A stretch of 64,000 nucleotides of DNA from an uncultured Candidatus Pelagibacter sp. (lineage in GTDB: Bacteria > Pseudomonadota > Alphaproteobacteria > Pelagibacterales > Pelagibacteraceae): assembly GCF_943788075.1 (NCBI RefSeq), contig NZ_CALSOW010000004.1, forward strand, positions 62,001 through 126,000, read 5' to 3'. Every line of letters starts with the position of its first letter. Positions within the stretch are counted from its first letter, which is position 1. This document shows, piece after piece, positions 46,150-55,667 of the stretch. Both the position numbers and the translations under genes were made by a program. The notes beneath the pieces are model-generated. The model worked only from the letters and a program-made list of their open reading frames with translations, was not told where the DNA came from and did no database searches.

Positions 46150-47482
46150 TATTTAAAAAATACCCAATGAAAATTATTAGAGCAATACCCATTACCCAGT
46201 TAGTAGCCATTATTGTGTAAAATATATCGTTATAATCACCTCCCCTTATATTAATTACATACCACAAAGATAAAAATGGAAATGCAGTTAACCTAAGTAT
46301 GCTTAAATATAGGCTATAAATTGGTTTTTTAAGAGCTTGGAATACTGCTGTAGTGATAAAAAATACTGGGTAAATAGGACCAATTAAAGCTGCAACTTTA
46401 AGATAAAGCGCCCCATGTTTAATTGCTTCTATATTATCAGTAAATTGAGATACAAAAAATTCTGCACCAAAAAATAATATTATTCCTGCTCCAATCATAA
46501 ATGAAGAGCCAAATAAAAGAGCCTTTGTATATAATTCTCTTATACGATTAAATTTCTTTGCACCAAAGTTTTGCCCACCAATTGAAAGCACTGCTGTATT
46601 TAAACCAATAACAGGTAATAAAAAAACTTGCTCAACCCTTAAAGCAGAACCATAGCCAGCAGTAGCCATTTCTCCAAATTGTCCAATAAAGTATAAAATA
46701 TTAAATATACCCACTCCTATAAAAAGCATACTAAACATTATAGGAAGTGCTTGAGAAAATAATTCTCTCAACATATCTAATTTAGGAATAAAACACTGTA
46801 TGTGTAAATATTTTCTTAATTTACATGAGTTAATTTTATAAGCTAAATAAAATGTTCCAATAGATTGAGAAATTACTGTTGCAATAGCAAGTCCACCTAT
46901 TCCAAAAGCAGGAATAAACCCATAACCCCAAATAAATAATGGATTTAAAAATATATTTAAGAAAAAACTAAATATTAATACATTTCTATAACTCTTAGTA
47001 TCACCTTGAGCATTAAGAGCACCATTTAAAGAAATTTGTATCATTACGATGAAAGTACCGTAGAAAATTATATCTAAATATTCTCTTGTTAAAGTAATAC
47101 TAGAAGCGTCAGAGCCCATTACACCTAAGAGAAAATTAGAAACATTTAATCCAAATAATGTGACTATAACAGATGTTACTATTGCAAAAATAACTGATTG
47201 AGCAATAAATAGTGATGCCTTATTAAATTTCTTTTCCCCTAATAAATTACCTATACATGCATTTGTTGCTGCGCCAATTCCTACACCAACGGCTATGATT
47301 ACAAAATATATTGGAAATGATTTAGCTATTGCTCCAATAGCTTCTGCTGAAATTCTCCCAGCAAACCAAGTATCAACTAAATTATAAAAAGTTTGAAATA
47401 ATGAACCTACACTAGCAGGTATAGTTACTTTTCTCAGTAGGTCCCAAATAGGATCCTTTGTTAAATTTATTTGTTTAGACAA
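46112..47482 (-). CDS. MATE family efflux transporter
   Basis: Multidrug or metabolite exporter driven by a cation gradient. It is 456 aa, 12 helices in two MatE halves. PASVGSLFQTFYNLVDTWFA (about 22-41) is the conserved first helix; GNLLGEKKFNKA, GALNAQGDTKSY and the matching GQNFGAKKFNRIREL in the second half are family repeats. The substrate is unknown. It lies 8 bases after trhO on the same strand. Confidence 0.92.
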   Translation of the reverse strand: MSKQINLTKDPIWDLLRKVTIPASVGSLFQTFYNLVDTWFAGRISAEAIGAIAKSFPIYFVIIAVGVGIGAATNACIGNLLGEKKFNKASLFIAQSVIFAIVTSVIVTLFGLNVSNFLLGVMGSDASSITLTREYLDIIFYGTFIVMIQISLNGALNAQGDTKSYRNVLIFSFFLNIFLNPLFIWGYGFIPAFGIGGLAIATVISQSIGTFYLAYKINSCKLRKYLHIQCFIPKLDMLRELFSQALPIMFSMLFIGVGIFNILYFIGQFGEMATAGYGSALRVEQVFLLPVIGLNTAVLSIGGQNFGAKKFNRIRELYTKALLFGSSFMIGAGIILFFGAEFFVSQFTDNIEAIKHGALYLKVAALIGPIYPVFFITTAVFQALKKPIYSLYLSILRLTAFPFLSLWYVINIRGGDYNDIFYTIMATNWVMGIALIIFIGYFLNNVFKQKKSHFSY

Positions 47483-47490
47483 TATATTTT

Positions 47491-48399
47491 CTATTTAAAT
47501 TCTTTCTGGAATATATGCTTTGATCCGCTCTTTTTAGCAAGATTTATTTGTTTCTGTCTCATTCTAAATCTTGCTTTTTGAGTGTCAGTTAAATTATCGT
47601 GACAATTTGGGCAAGAAACACCCTCTTCATATTTTTTAGATTTTTTATCTTTTGGTGAAATTGGCTTTCTACAACCACTGCACATAAAATAACTTCCAAC
47701 TTTTAACCCATGTTTAAGACTTATCCTATTATCAAAAACAAAACATTCCCCTTTCCACAAACTATCTTTTTCCTTAGTTTTTTTTAGATAATTTAAAATA
47801 CCACCATTCAATTGGTAGATATTTTTAAATCCTTTCTTCTTCAAATAAACAGAAGTTTTTTCACATCTAATTCCTCCGGTACAAAACATAGCGACAGGTT
47901 TGTCTTTTTTAAGTTTGTTTAGGTATTTAGGAAAATCTCTAAAATTATCAACATCAGGGTTAACTGATTTTTTGAACGTCCCAACATCAAATTCAAAAGG
48001 TTTTCTTGTATCTATTATATGAGTATCTTTTTTTTTGATTAATTTATTCCATTGATTTGGGTCTAAATGTGTATCTAAATTTCTTTCTTTAGAATTTAAA
48101 GTTAAGCTCATAGGAACTACTTCTTTTTTAATTTTTATTTTTGGCTTGTGGAATGGTTGAAAAATAGATTTAGATTTATTGCTATTATCAAATTCTTTGA
48201 AAGAAAAAATTTTTTTTAATTTATTAATAGTACTTTGTATATCTTTACTGTCACCAGATATTGTTCCATTTAAACCTTCATTAGCAATAATAATAGTTCC
48301 TCTAACTTTTTTTTTAATTAAAAAATCTTGAAGTAAAACTTTATTTTTTTTTAAAGATCTAATATTTATAAATTTATAAAATCCTAAAACTTCAAACAT
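47491..48399 (-). CDS. trhO: tRNA uridine 5-oxyacetic acid (5-hydroxylation) protein TrhO, rhodanese family
   Basis: Oxygen-dependent tRNA uridine-34 hydroxylase (formerly YceA/UPF0176), 302 aa. The N-terminal acylphosphatase-like part reads RGTIIIANEGLNGTISG. The rhodanese domain has IDTRKPFEFDVGTF and MFCTGGIRCEKTS, with active Cys at about 173 or 179. A C-terminal Cys-rich zinc motif (MCSGCRKPI, VSCPNCHDNL) follows. The start shares a base with the O-methyltransferase stop. Confidence 0.9.
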   Translation of the reverse strand: MFEVLGFYKFINIRSLKKNKVLLQDFLIKKKVRGTIIIANEGLNGTISGDSKDIQSTINKLKKIFSFKEFDNSNKSKSIFQPFHKPKIKIKKEVVPMSLTLNSKERNLDTHLDPNQWNKLIKKKDTHIIDTRKPFEFDVGTFKKSVNPDVDNFRDFPKYLNKLKKDKPVAMFCTGGIRCEKTSVYLKKKGFKNIYQLNGGILNYLKKTKEKDSLWKGECFVFDNRISLKHGLKVGSYFMCSGCRKPISPKDKKSKKYEEGVSCPNCHDNLTDTQKARFRMRQKQINLAKKSGSKHIFQKEFK

Positions 48400-49049
48400 T
48401 ATAAAACTCTACAAACAGTCATCCCATCACCTAATGGTACTATAATTTGCTCCACTCTTTTATCGTTGGAAACATGTGAATTAAATTCTCTTATATTGAC
48501 GGTATATTTATCTAGATTATTTTTATCTGCTACCTCACCGTGCCATAAAACATTATCAATAATTATCAATCCACCTTTATCTACTAGCTTTAAAGATCTT
48601 TCATAATATTCTTTATAATTCATTTTATCTGCATCAATAAAAACCATATCAAATTTATTTTTTTTTAATTCGTCTAAACTTTCAAGAGCAGGTTTTATTT
48701 TTGTTTCAATCTTGTGATTTTGATTTGCTTTTTTAAAGAAATTTACAGCAACTTTATTAGTTTCATCATTTTTATCGAGTGCTATAAGTTTACCATCATT
48801 AGGTAAAGCTAATGAAATTGAAAGTGCACTAAGACCAGTAAAGGTTCCAATTTCAAGCACATTTTTAATATTTGATATTTTTATAATCAAATGAAGAAAA
48901 TAACATTGAGAAGGATCAACTTGCATCCTTTTGATGTCACCTAATGTGTTATTATAATCAATTATTTCTTGTTGAACTGGATTTAATGTTAAGCCAAAAT
49001 CATTGATATAATTTTGTAATTTTTCTGTTATTTCTAGGTTTGCACCCAT
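48399..49049 (-). CDS. O-methyltransferase (caffeoyl-CoA/catechol type)
   Basis: SAM-dependent O-methyltransferase, 216 aa. VLEIGTFTGLSALSISLALP is motif I, FDMVFIDADKMNYKEYYE supplies the metal-binding Asp, and GGLIIIDNVLWHGEVAD the Asp-Asn metal pair. These match Methyltransf_3. The acceptor is unknown. It lies 3 bases after gatB and is probably co-transcribed with gatCAB. Confidence 0.88.
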   Translation of the reverse strand: MGANLEITEKLQNYINDFGLTLNPVQQEIIDYNNTLGDIKRMQVDPSQCYFLHLIIKISNIKNVLEIGTFTGLSALSISLALPNDGKLIALDKNDETNKVAVNFFKKANQNHKIETKIKPALESLDELKKNKFDMVFIDADKMNYKEYYERSLKLVDKGGLIIIDNVLWHGEVADKNNLDKYTVNIREFNSHVSNDKRVEQIIVPLGDGMTVCRVL

Positions 49050-49052
49050 CTA

Positions 49053-50528
49053 TTAAAGTTTCTTCTTCAATATCTCATTGATCAATTGAGGATTAGCCTT
49101 GCCACCTGACACTTTCATTGCTTGACCCACAAAAAAACCAAATAATTTTTCTTTACCATTCTTATATTCAATAGCTTTTTCACGATTATCATCAATTATC
49201 TTGTCAATTAAAGCTTCCAAGGCCTTAGGGTCACTTTCTTGTTTTAAACCTTTTTCTTCAACAATAACTTGAGGATCTTTGTCTCCATCCATCATTAATT
49301 CAAATATTGTTTTGGCTATTTTTCCAGAAATTGTTCCATTTTTAATCAGATTAATTAACTTAGCTAAATTTTTTGCACTTATTGGACTTTCAGATATTTC
49401 TAAATTCTTATTATTTAAGACAGCAAATAATTCACCTGTAATCCAATTAACTGCTAATTTCATATCACGGTTCTTACCCATTTTTGCTACAACTTCTTCA
49501 AAATATTTTGCTGTTTCAATATCTGATACCAAAATTGTAGCCTCATAAGCAGATATTTTAAACTCATCTATAAATCTTTTTTTTTTATCGTCTGGTAATT
49601 CAGGAATATCAGATTTTAATTGTTCAATAAATTCGTCAGTGACTTCTAATGGTAGTAAATCTGGATCTGGAAAATATCTGTAATCATGAGCATCTTCTTT
49701 GGATCTCATAGATCTTGTTTCATTTTTTTTTGTATCAAACAATCTTGTTTCTTGGTCAATTGATTTACCCTCTTCTATTAAATCAACTTGTCGATTAGCC
49801 TCATAATCAATTGCCATTTGCATAAATTTTATAGAGTTAACATTTTTAATTTCACAACGTGTACCTAGTTCTTTGGAGTCTTTTAATCTTACTGAAACGT
49901 TTACATCAGCTCTCAATGAACCTTCTTGCATATTACCATCACAAGTACCCAAATATCTCATTATAGATCTTAGTTTTTTAATATAAGCACTTACCTCATC
50001 AGGTGTTCTTAAATCAGGTTTGCTTACTATTTCCATTAAAGCTACACCTGATCTATTTAAATCAACTAATGTATTTTGTGGATCCATATCATGAATACTT
50101 TTTCCAGCATCTTGTTCTAAATGAAGTCTTTCAATACCAACTTCTTTCTGACCGTTAGGCATATCAAGAATAACTATTCCCTCACCTACTATTGGGTATT
50201 TAAATTGTGAAATTTGATAACCTTGAGGTAAATCTGCATAAAAATAGTTTTTTCTATCAAATACTGATCTTTTATTAATTTCTGCTTTTAACCCTATTCC
50301 AGTCTTAATCGCTTGCTTTACACAAAATTCATTGATTACAGGTAACATACCTGGAAAAGCTGCATCAACTAAACTTACTTGCGTATTAGGTTCTGCTCCA
50401 AATTTTGTAGAAGAAGATGAAAATAATTTTGAATTAGAGGTTACTTGAGCATGTACTTCTAAACCAATAACAACCTCATAAACATTATTATGTCTTTCGA
50501 TTAAAAATTCAGATTTATCTTTAGCCAT
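49053..50528 (-). CDS. gatB: Asp-tRNA(Asn)/Glu-tRNA(Gln) amidotransferase subunit B
   Basis: Kinase and tRNA-binding subunit of the transamidation complex. It is 491 aa. [20 protein letters not shown] (17-36), [30 protein letters not shown] and DRKNYF are conserved. The C-terminal YqeY-like tail ends [16 protein letters not shown]. It shares one base with gatA. The complex is needed where a dedicated Gln- or Asn-tRNA synthetase is lacking. Confidence 0.96.
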   Translation of the reverse strand: MAKDKSEFLIERHNNVYEVVIGLEVHAQVTSNSKLFSSSSTKFGAEPNTQVSLVDAAFPGMLPVINEFCVKQAIKTGIGLKAEINKRSVFDRKNYFYADLPQGYQISQFKYPIVGEGIVILDMPNGQKEVGIERLHLEQDAGKSIHDMDPQNTLVDLNRSGVALMEIVSKPDLRTPDEVSAYIKKLRSIMRYLGTCDGNMQEGSLRADVNVSVRLKDSKELGTRCEIKNVNSIKFMQMAIDYEANRQVDLIEEGKSIDQETRLFDTKKNETRSMRSKEDAHDYRYFPDPDLLPLEVTDEFIEQLKSDIPELPDDKKKRFIDEFKISAYEATILVSDIETAKYFEEVVAKMGKNRDMKLAVNWITGELFAVLNNKNLEISESPISAKNLAKLINLIKNGTISGKIAKTIFELMMDGDKDPQVIVEEKGLKQESDPKALEALIDKIIDDNREKAIEYKNGKEKLFGFFVGQAMKVSGGKANPQLINEILKKKL

Positions 50529-51985
50529 TATTTAATCCACCAGTCAGTAATTTTATTTTTAAAATTTATTTTATCCTCCATTGCATAAGCAACATTCAAT
50601 ATTTCCTGCTCCTTAAAAGCTTTACCTATAATTTGTAATCCAAGAGGATATCCAGATGCATCATGACCAGCTGGAATTGATATTGCTGGTAAACCTGCTA
50701 GATTTACAGGTACCGTAAATATATCATTTAAATACATAGAAACTGGATCATCTTTTTTCTCACCAATTTTAAAAGCTGAGCTAGGAGTGGATGGTGTTAA
50801 TATTGCATCAACTTTTTTATAAGCTTCATCGAAATCATTTTTGATTAATTTTCTAACTTTTTGAGCTTTCAAATAATAAGCATCATAATATCCTGAGGAT
50901 AAAACATATGTGCCTATCATTATCCGTCTTTGAACTTCTGCACCAAATCCCTCAGATCTAGTCTTTTCATACATATCAATTAAATTTTCACCCTTTGCTC
51001 TAAAACCATATTTTACACCATCGTATCTTGCTAAATTTGATGAAGCTTCAGCCGGCGCAACTATATAATAAGTAGGTAGAGCGTAACTAGTGTTCGGTAA
51101 AGAAATGTCTATTATTTCAGCACCACATTCTTTTGCGTACTGTATTCCTTTTTGCCATAAATCTTCTATTTCTTTAGGCATCCCCTCTACTCTATATTCT
51201 TTAGGTATACCAATTTTTTTACCTTTAATATTTTTAGTTAATTCTTTGCTGTAATCATTTCTTTTAAAATCAATCGAAGTAGAATCTTTTTTATCATAAG
51301 TGCTAATGACTTCTTGAAGTAGTGCACAATCTTCAACATTTTGAGCCATTGGTCCTGCTTGATCTAATGAAGATGCAAAAGCAACAATTCCATATCTTGA
51401 ACAGCTACCATAAGTAGGTTTTAAACCTACTGTACCGGTAAATGACGCTGGTTGTCTAATAGAACCACCTGTATCTGTACCAATTGTGATTGGTGTAAGT
51501 TGACCAGAAACTGCTGCTGCAGATCCACCAGATGAACCCCCAGGTACTAATCCATTATCTATAGGGTTTTGCACATTACCATAAAAACTTGTTTCATTTG
51601 AAGATCCCATGGCAAACTCATCACAGTTTAACTTTCCAAGCAGTATAGCACCTTCGTTCCAAATATTTTGCGTAACAGTAGACTCATAAGTGGGAATAAA
51701 GTTTTCTAAAATCTTGCTTCCTGCAGTAGTTCTAATATTTTCAGTACAAAAGAGATCTTTAACGGCCATAGGTATTCCAGGTAGTTTTAAATCTAAATTT
51801 GGATTTTGATCAAATTTTTTAGCTTTATTGATTGCATTAGAAAAATCTTCTGTAATGTAAGCATTTAATTCTTTTGATTTTTCTGAACGATCTACGAATG
51901 CTTGGGTTACTTCCTCAGAAGATAGTTTTTTATTTTTAATATTCTTAACTAATGAAGTTAATGACTGAGTTGTTATATCTGACAT
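50528..51985 (-). CDS. gatA: Asp-tRNA(Asn)/Glu-tRNA(Gln) amidotransferase subunit A
   Basis: Amidase subunit that frees ammonia from glutamine. It is 485 aa. [20 protein letters not shown] has the catalytic Lys, [16 protein letters not shown] the cis-Ser and [14 protein letters not shown] the nucleophilic Ser. One-base overlaps link it to gatC and gatB. Confidence 0.97.
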   Translation of the reverse strand: MSDITTQSLTSLVKNIKNKKLSSEEVTQAFVDRSEKSKELNAYITEDFSNAINKAKKFDQNPNLDLKLPGIPMAVKDLFCTENIRTTAGSKILENFIPTYESTVTQNIWNEGAILLGKLNCDEFAMGSSNETSFYGNVQNPIDNGLVPGGSSGGSAAAVSGQLTPITIGTDTGGSIRQPASFTGTVGLKPTYGSCSRYGIVAFASSLDQAGPMAQNVEDCALLQEVISTYDKKDSTSIDFKRNDYSKELTKNIKGKKIGIPKEYRVEGMPKEIEDLWQKGIQYAKECGAEIIDISLPNTSYALPTYYIVAPAEASSNLARYDGVKYGFRAKGENLIDMYEKTRSEGFGAEVQRRIMIGTYVLSSGYYDAYYLKAQKVRKLIKNDFDEAYKKVDAILTPSTPSSAFKIGEKKDDPVSMYLNDIFTVPVNLAGLPAISIPAGHDASGYPLGLQIIGKAFKEQEILNVAYAMEDKINFKNKITDWWIK

Positions 51986-52272
51986 TATTCCACAACCTTT
52001 GGTACAACAAAAAAATCTTCATTATCTTCAGGCGAATTTTTTATAATTTGCTCTCTTATATTCTCACTTTTGACTTCATCAGATCTAAATTTCAATGTAG
52101 TTTCAGCAACTGATGTTAATGGTTCAACTTTATCTGTATTTAATTCATTTAATTTTTCAATAAATTCAAAAATTGAGTTTAAATCACCAGCGAGTTTTTC
52201 AGCTTTTTGTTCATCAACTGAAATTCTTGATAATTTAGAGATATGCTTTATGGTTTTAAGATCAATGCTCAT
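51985..52272 (-). CDS. gatC: Asp-tRNA(Asn)/Glu-tRNA(Gln) amidotransferase subunit C
   Basis: Small stabilising subunit, 95 aa. [20 protein letters not shown] (5-24), [20 protein letters not shown] and the C-terminal [17 protein letters not shown] are typical. The ATG at 52272 is preferred over one 30 bases upstream, because the extra residues are not family-like and this leaves a 50-base divergent region with ruvX. Confidence 0.94.
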   Translation of the reverse strand: MSIDLKTIKHISKLSRISVDEQKAEKLAGDLNSIFEFIEKLNELNTDKVEPLTSVAETTLKFRSDEVKSENIREQIIKNSPEDNEDFFVVPKVVE

Positions 52273-52322
52273 ATGGTATTTAAATATGTCGCAAACTATC
52301 ACTTAAGTTAAAAATATACAAT

Positions 52323-52778
52323 ATGATCACTATTGAAGATTTAAAAAAAAAGCAGTCAGAAACCAGCCGATTGATTGGATTAGATCTAGGTTCAAAAAGA
52401 ATTGGTGTGTCCATATGTGATGAAAAGCAATCTATAGCAACACCATTTAAAACCATTAATAAGACTAATACTAATGAATTAATTGAAGAGTTAAAAAAAC
52501 TGATTAACGAATATGATATTAAAGGTATTATAATTGGCAATCCAATCAACATGGATGGATCATTGGGTAGATCGGCTCAATCAGTCAATGATGTTTCAAA
52601 TAATATAGATAAAGCTATTGATGTAGACGTGTGTCTTTGGGATGAAAGACTTTCAACGGTTGGGGCCTTTAATCTATCTAGTCAACTAGATGTAAATGTA
52701 AGTAAAAGAGAAAAAAATATAGATCAAAATGCTGCAGCCTTTATACTTCAGGGCGCTATAGATTTTTTAAAGAATTAA
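52323..52778 (+). CDS. ruvX: Holliday junction resolvase-like protein RuvX/YqgF
   Basis: RNase H-like nuclease implicated in 16S rRNA maturation and recombination. It is 151 aa. RLIGLDLGSKRIGVSICD (first Asp), IIIGNPINMDGS and VCLWDERLSTVGA (Glu/Arg motif) are conserved, and NIDQNAAAFILQGAIDFL ends the domain with the last Asp. It lies rightward, 42 bases before pyrB. Confidence 0.93.
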   Translation: MITIEDLKKKQSETSRLIGLDLGSKRIGVSICDEKQSIATPFKTINKTNTNELIEELKKLINEYDIKGIIIGNPINMDGSLGRSAQSVNDVSNNIDKAIDVDVCLWDERLSTVGAFNLSSQLDVNVSKREKNIDQNAAAFILQGAIDFLKN

Positions 52779-52820
52779 TACTTGCCATAACACTACTTTA
52801 TAGTTATAGAGTTAATTTTA

Positions 52821-53762
52821 ATGGCAACTAAATCAAACAAAGCTGTTAAAATTTCTCAAAAACATTTATTAGGTATCCAAGATTTATCAATTAATGATGT
52901 AAATCTGATTTTAAACGAGTCACAATCATTCATCAAACTTAATCAAAGTAAAAATAAAAGATTAAATGTTTTGAATGGAAAAACACAAATTAATCTATTT
53001 TTTGAACCATCTACACGAACACAAAGTTCATTTGAACTAGCAGGTAAACGTTTGGGGGCAGATGTAATGTCTATGAATATGGGGAACTCTGCCATTAAAA
53101 AAGGTGAAACATTGATAGATACCGCTATGACTTTAAACGCAATGCACCCTGATATAATTGTAATTAGACATCAAGACTCAGGTGCTTGTAATTTATTATC
53201 TCAGAAAGTTAATTGTGCTGTACTAAATGCTGGTGATGGTAGAAGAGAACACCCTACTCAGGCTTTATTAGATGCATTAACAATAATTAATAGAAAGAAA
53301 AAAATTCAAGGATTAAAAATTGCAATTTGTGGTGATATTCTCCACTCAAGAGTTGCAAGATCAAATATTTATTTGCTCACAATGTTGGGAGCAGAGGTTA
53401 ATATTGTTGCACCAACAAACTTAATGCCAAAAGAAATTGAAAAATTTGGGGTTAATACTTTTACAGATATGAAAAAAGGACTTAAAGATTGCGATATAGT
53501 AATGATGTTAAGACTTCAAAATGAAAGAATGACAAGTTCATTTCTATCATCAAACAGAGAATATTATGAATATTATGGATTAACACCGGATAAACTTGAT
53601 CACGCAAAGTCAGATGCAATTATTATGCATCCTGGCCCAATGAATAGAGGAATTGAGATCGATACAAGACTAGCTGACGATATTAATAAAAGTGTAATAA
53701 AGGAACAAGTTGAACTTGGTGTAGCTGTTAGAATGGCTTGCTTGAAAATATTTTGTGAATAA
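52821..53762 (+). CDS. pyrB: Aspartate carbamoyltransferase catalytic subunit
   Basis: Joins carbamoyl phosphate and aspartate in pyrimidine synthesis. It is 313 aa. [20 protein letters not shown] is the carbamoyl-phosphate site. [17 protein letters not shown] and [14 protein letters not shown] are further signatures. The ATG of the next gene follows the stop without a gap. It likely forms a complex with the pyrC-like protein. Confidence 0.96.
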   Translation: MATKSNKAVKISQKHLLGIQDLSINDVNLILNESQSFIKLNQSKNKRLNVLNGKTQINLFFEPSTRTQSSFELAGKRLGADVMSMNMGNSAIKKGETLIDTAMTLNAMHPDIIVIRHQDSGACNLLSQKVNCAVLNAGDGRREHPTQALLDALTIINRKKKIQGLKIAICGDILHSRVARSNIYLLTMLGAEVNIVAPTNLMPKEIEKFGVNTFTDMKKGLKDCDIVMMLRLQNERMTSSFLSSNREYYEYYGLTPDKLDHAKSDAIIMHPGPMNRGIEIDTRLADDINKSVIKEQVELGVAVRMACLKIFCE

Positions 53763-55049
53763 ATGAAGAAACAATATTTTATAAACGCAAACATTATTGA
53801 CCCTTATAATTCATTAAATGAAAATGGTGGTTTAATAATATCAGAAGACGGAAAAATTGAAGCAATAGGTAAAAAAGTAAACTCTAATAATTTGCCGACT
53901 AGAGAAAAGCCCATAGATCTAAAGGGTAAATACATCTTTCCTGGACTTGTAGATATGAGAGTTTTTGTTGGTGAACCAGGTTATGAATATAAAGAAAATT
54001 TTAGAACTTTAAGTAACGCAGCATTATCTGGTGGAGTAACATCGGTAGTTACAATGCCTAATACAGATCCAATAATAGACAATGTATCAATTGTAGATTT
54101 CTTAAAAAGAAGAGGAAGAGATAAATCTAAAATTAATATTTTTCCCTGTGCGTCTTTAACACATAACATTGAAGGTACTAACATGACCGAATTTGGTTTG
54201 TTGGCCAAAAAAGGAATAATAGCTTTTACAGATGGTGTTAAGACTATTCAAAATACAAGTTTAATGTCTAGAATAATGAATTCAGCTAAAGACTTGGATT
54301 GTTTAATAATGCAACATGCTGAAGATTATCATCTTTCAAAAAATGGAATGATAAATTCAGGTATTATCGCAACTAAACTAGGCTTATCAGGAATACCTGA
54401 TATTGCAGAGAGAATAATCATAGAAAGAGACTTGGCACTTCTTGAAAAAAATAAATGTAGATATCATATATCTCAACTCTCAGCTGGAAAATCAGTTGAA
54501 GTAATTAAAGAGAGAAAAAATGATATTAGATTTACATGCGGTGTCTCAATAAATAATTTATCTCTTAATGAAAATGATATTGGTGATTTTAAAACATTCT
54601 TAAAATTATCTCCTCCTTTAAGAAAAGAAGAGGATAGAGAAGCGCTCGTTCAAGGATTAAAAGACAAAACTATCGATGTAATAGTTTCAGATCATAAGCC
54701 TGAGGATGAAGAGTCTAAACGATTAACTTTTTCACAAGCAGCAACTGGTGCTTCAGGAATAGAAACATTATTATCTCTATCATTAGAATTATATCATAAT
54801 GGATCAGTAAAACTTGAAACGATAATACAGGCCTTAACATCTAATCCTGCAAAAATTCTACGTATTGATAAGGGAAATCTTTCAATAGGAAATGATGCAG
54901 ATTTTTGTATTGTGGATTTAGACAAACCTTGGATAGTAAAAAAAGAAAACTTAATTTCAAAATCTAAAAATACTTCAATTGAAGATAAAAAACTTCAAGG
55001 TAAAGTAACTAATACCTTTGTAAAAGGTAAGGAATTATTTAAGATATAA
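53763..55049 (+). CDS. pyrC: Dihydroorotase-like protein lacking metal ligands (PyrC'/PyrX type)
   Basis: Amidohydrolase fold, 428 aa, aligned end to end with dihydroorotase. Catalytic positions are changed: the HxH of PGLVDxHxH reads PGLVDMRVF (60-68), HIxHLS reads HISQLS, and the later HH pair reads INNLSL. Conserved structural parts remain (LIMQHAEDYHL, GIPDIAERIIIERD, IVSDHKPED). This fits the non-catalytic partner of PyrB known from Pseudomonas and common in alphaproteobacteria. A genuine dihydroorotase should exist elsewhere. Confidence 0.9.
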   Translation: MKKQYFINANIIDPYNSLNENGGLIISEDGKIEAIGKKVNSNNLPTREKPIDLKGKYIFPGLVDMRVFVGEPGYEYKENFRTLSNAALSGGVTSVVTMPNTDPIIDNVSIVDFLKRRGRDKSKINIFPCASLTHNIEGTNMTEFGLLAKKGIIAFTDGVKTIQNTSLMSRIMNSAKDLDCLIMQHAEDYHLSKNGMINSGIIATKLGLSGIPDIAERIIIERDLALLEKNKCRYHISQLSAGKSVEVIKERKNDIRFTCGVSINNLSLNENDIGDFKTFLKLSPPLRKEEDREALVQGLKDKTIDVIVSDHKPEDEESKRLTFSQAATGASGIETLLSLSLELYHNGSVKLETIIQALTSNPAKILRIDKGNLSIGNDADFCIVDLDKPWIVKKENLISKSKNTSIEDKKLQGKVTNTFVKGKELFKI

Positions 55050-55051
55050 TA

Positions 55052-55630
55052 ATGGATTATTTTATTGTTGGTATTGTCTCATATTTAATGGGCTCTATTC
55101 CATTTGGTTTGATCTTGACTAAAATATTTTTGAATAAAGATATTAGGGAAATAGGTTCTGGGAATATAGGTGCAACAAATGCCTTAAGAACAGGAAATAA
55201 ACTTATAGGCTATTCAACATTAATACTAGATATAGCTAAAGCTATAATTCCAGTTATTTTTGTTAAAATTAATTATCCTGACTTAATATATATAGCTTCT
55301 TTGTGTGCCTTTTTAGGACATGTGTTTCCTATTTGGCTTAAATTTAAAGGTGGTAAAGGTGTGGCTACTTATGTTGGAATTTTATTTTCTATAAATTTAT
55401 TACTAGGAATTATATTTACAGCAAGTTGGGGTATTATATTTTTAATCTTTAGATACTCTTCACTCTCATCTATTATAGGCTCTATATCAATACCTATTTA
55501 TATCCTGATAACAGACCAAATAAGTAATGCTATTTTTTTTGGAATAATGTTTGTTTTGATCTTCTTTACCCATAGAGAAAATATTAAACGGTTGAAAAAT
55601 AAAGAAGAAAGTAAGACAAAAATTTATTAA
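55052..55630 (+). CDS. plsY: Glycerol-3-phosphate acyltransferase PlsY
   Basis: Membrane enzyme that uses the acyl-phosphate made by PlsX to acylate glycerol 3-phosphate. It is 192 aa with about five helices. YLMGSIPFGLIL (12-23), REIGSGNIGATNALRTG (31-47) and KFKGGKGVATYVG (96-108) are the three PlsY motifs. It lies 2 bases after the pyrC-like gene and 37 before topA. Confidence 0.95.
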   Translation: MDYFIVGIVSYLMGSIPFGLILTKIFLNKDIREIGSGNIGATNALRTGNKLIGYSTLILDIAKAIIPVIFVKINYPDLIYIASLCAFLGHVFPIWLKFKGGKGVATYVGILFSINLLLGIIFTASWGIIFLIFRYSSLSSIIGSISIPIYILITDQISNAIFFGIMFVLIFFTHRENIKRLKNKEESKTKIY

Positions 55631-55667
55631 TTTGACTATCAAAGACTTTTGAGTAGTTTGTTAAATT

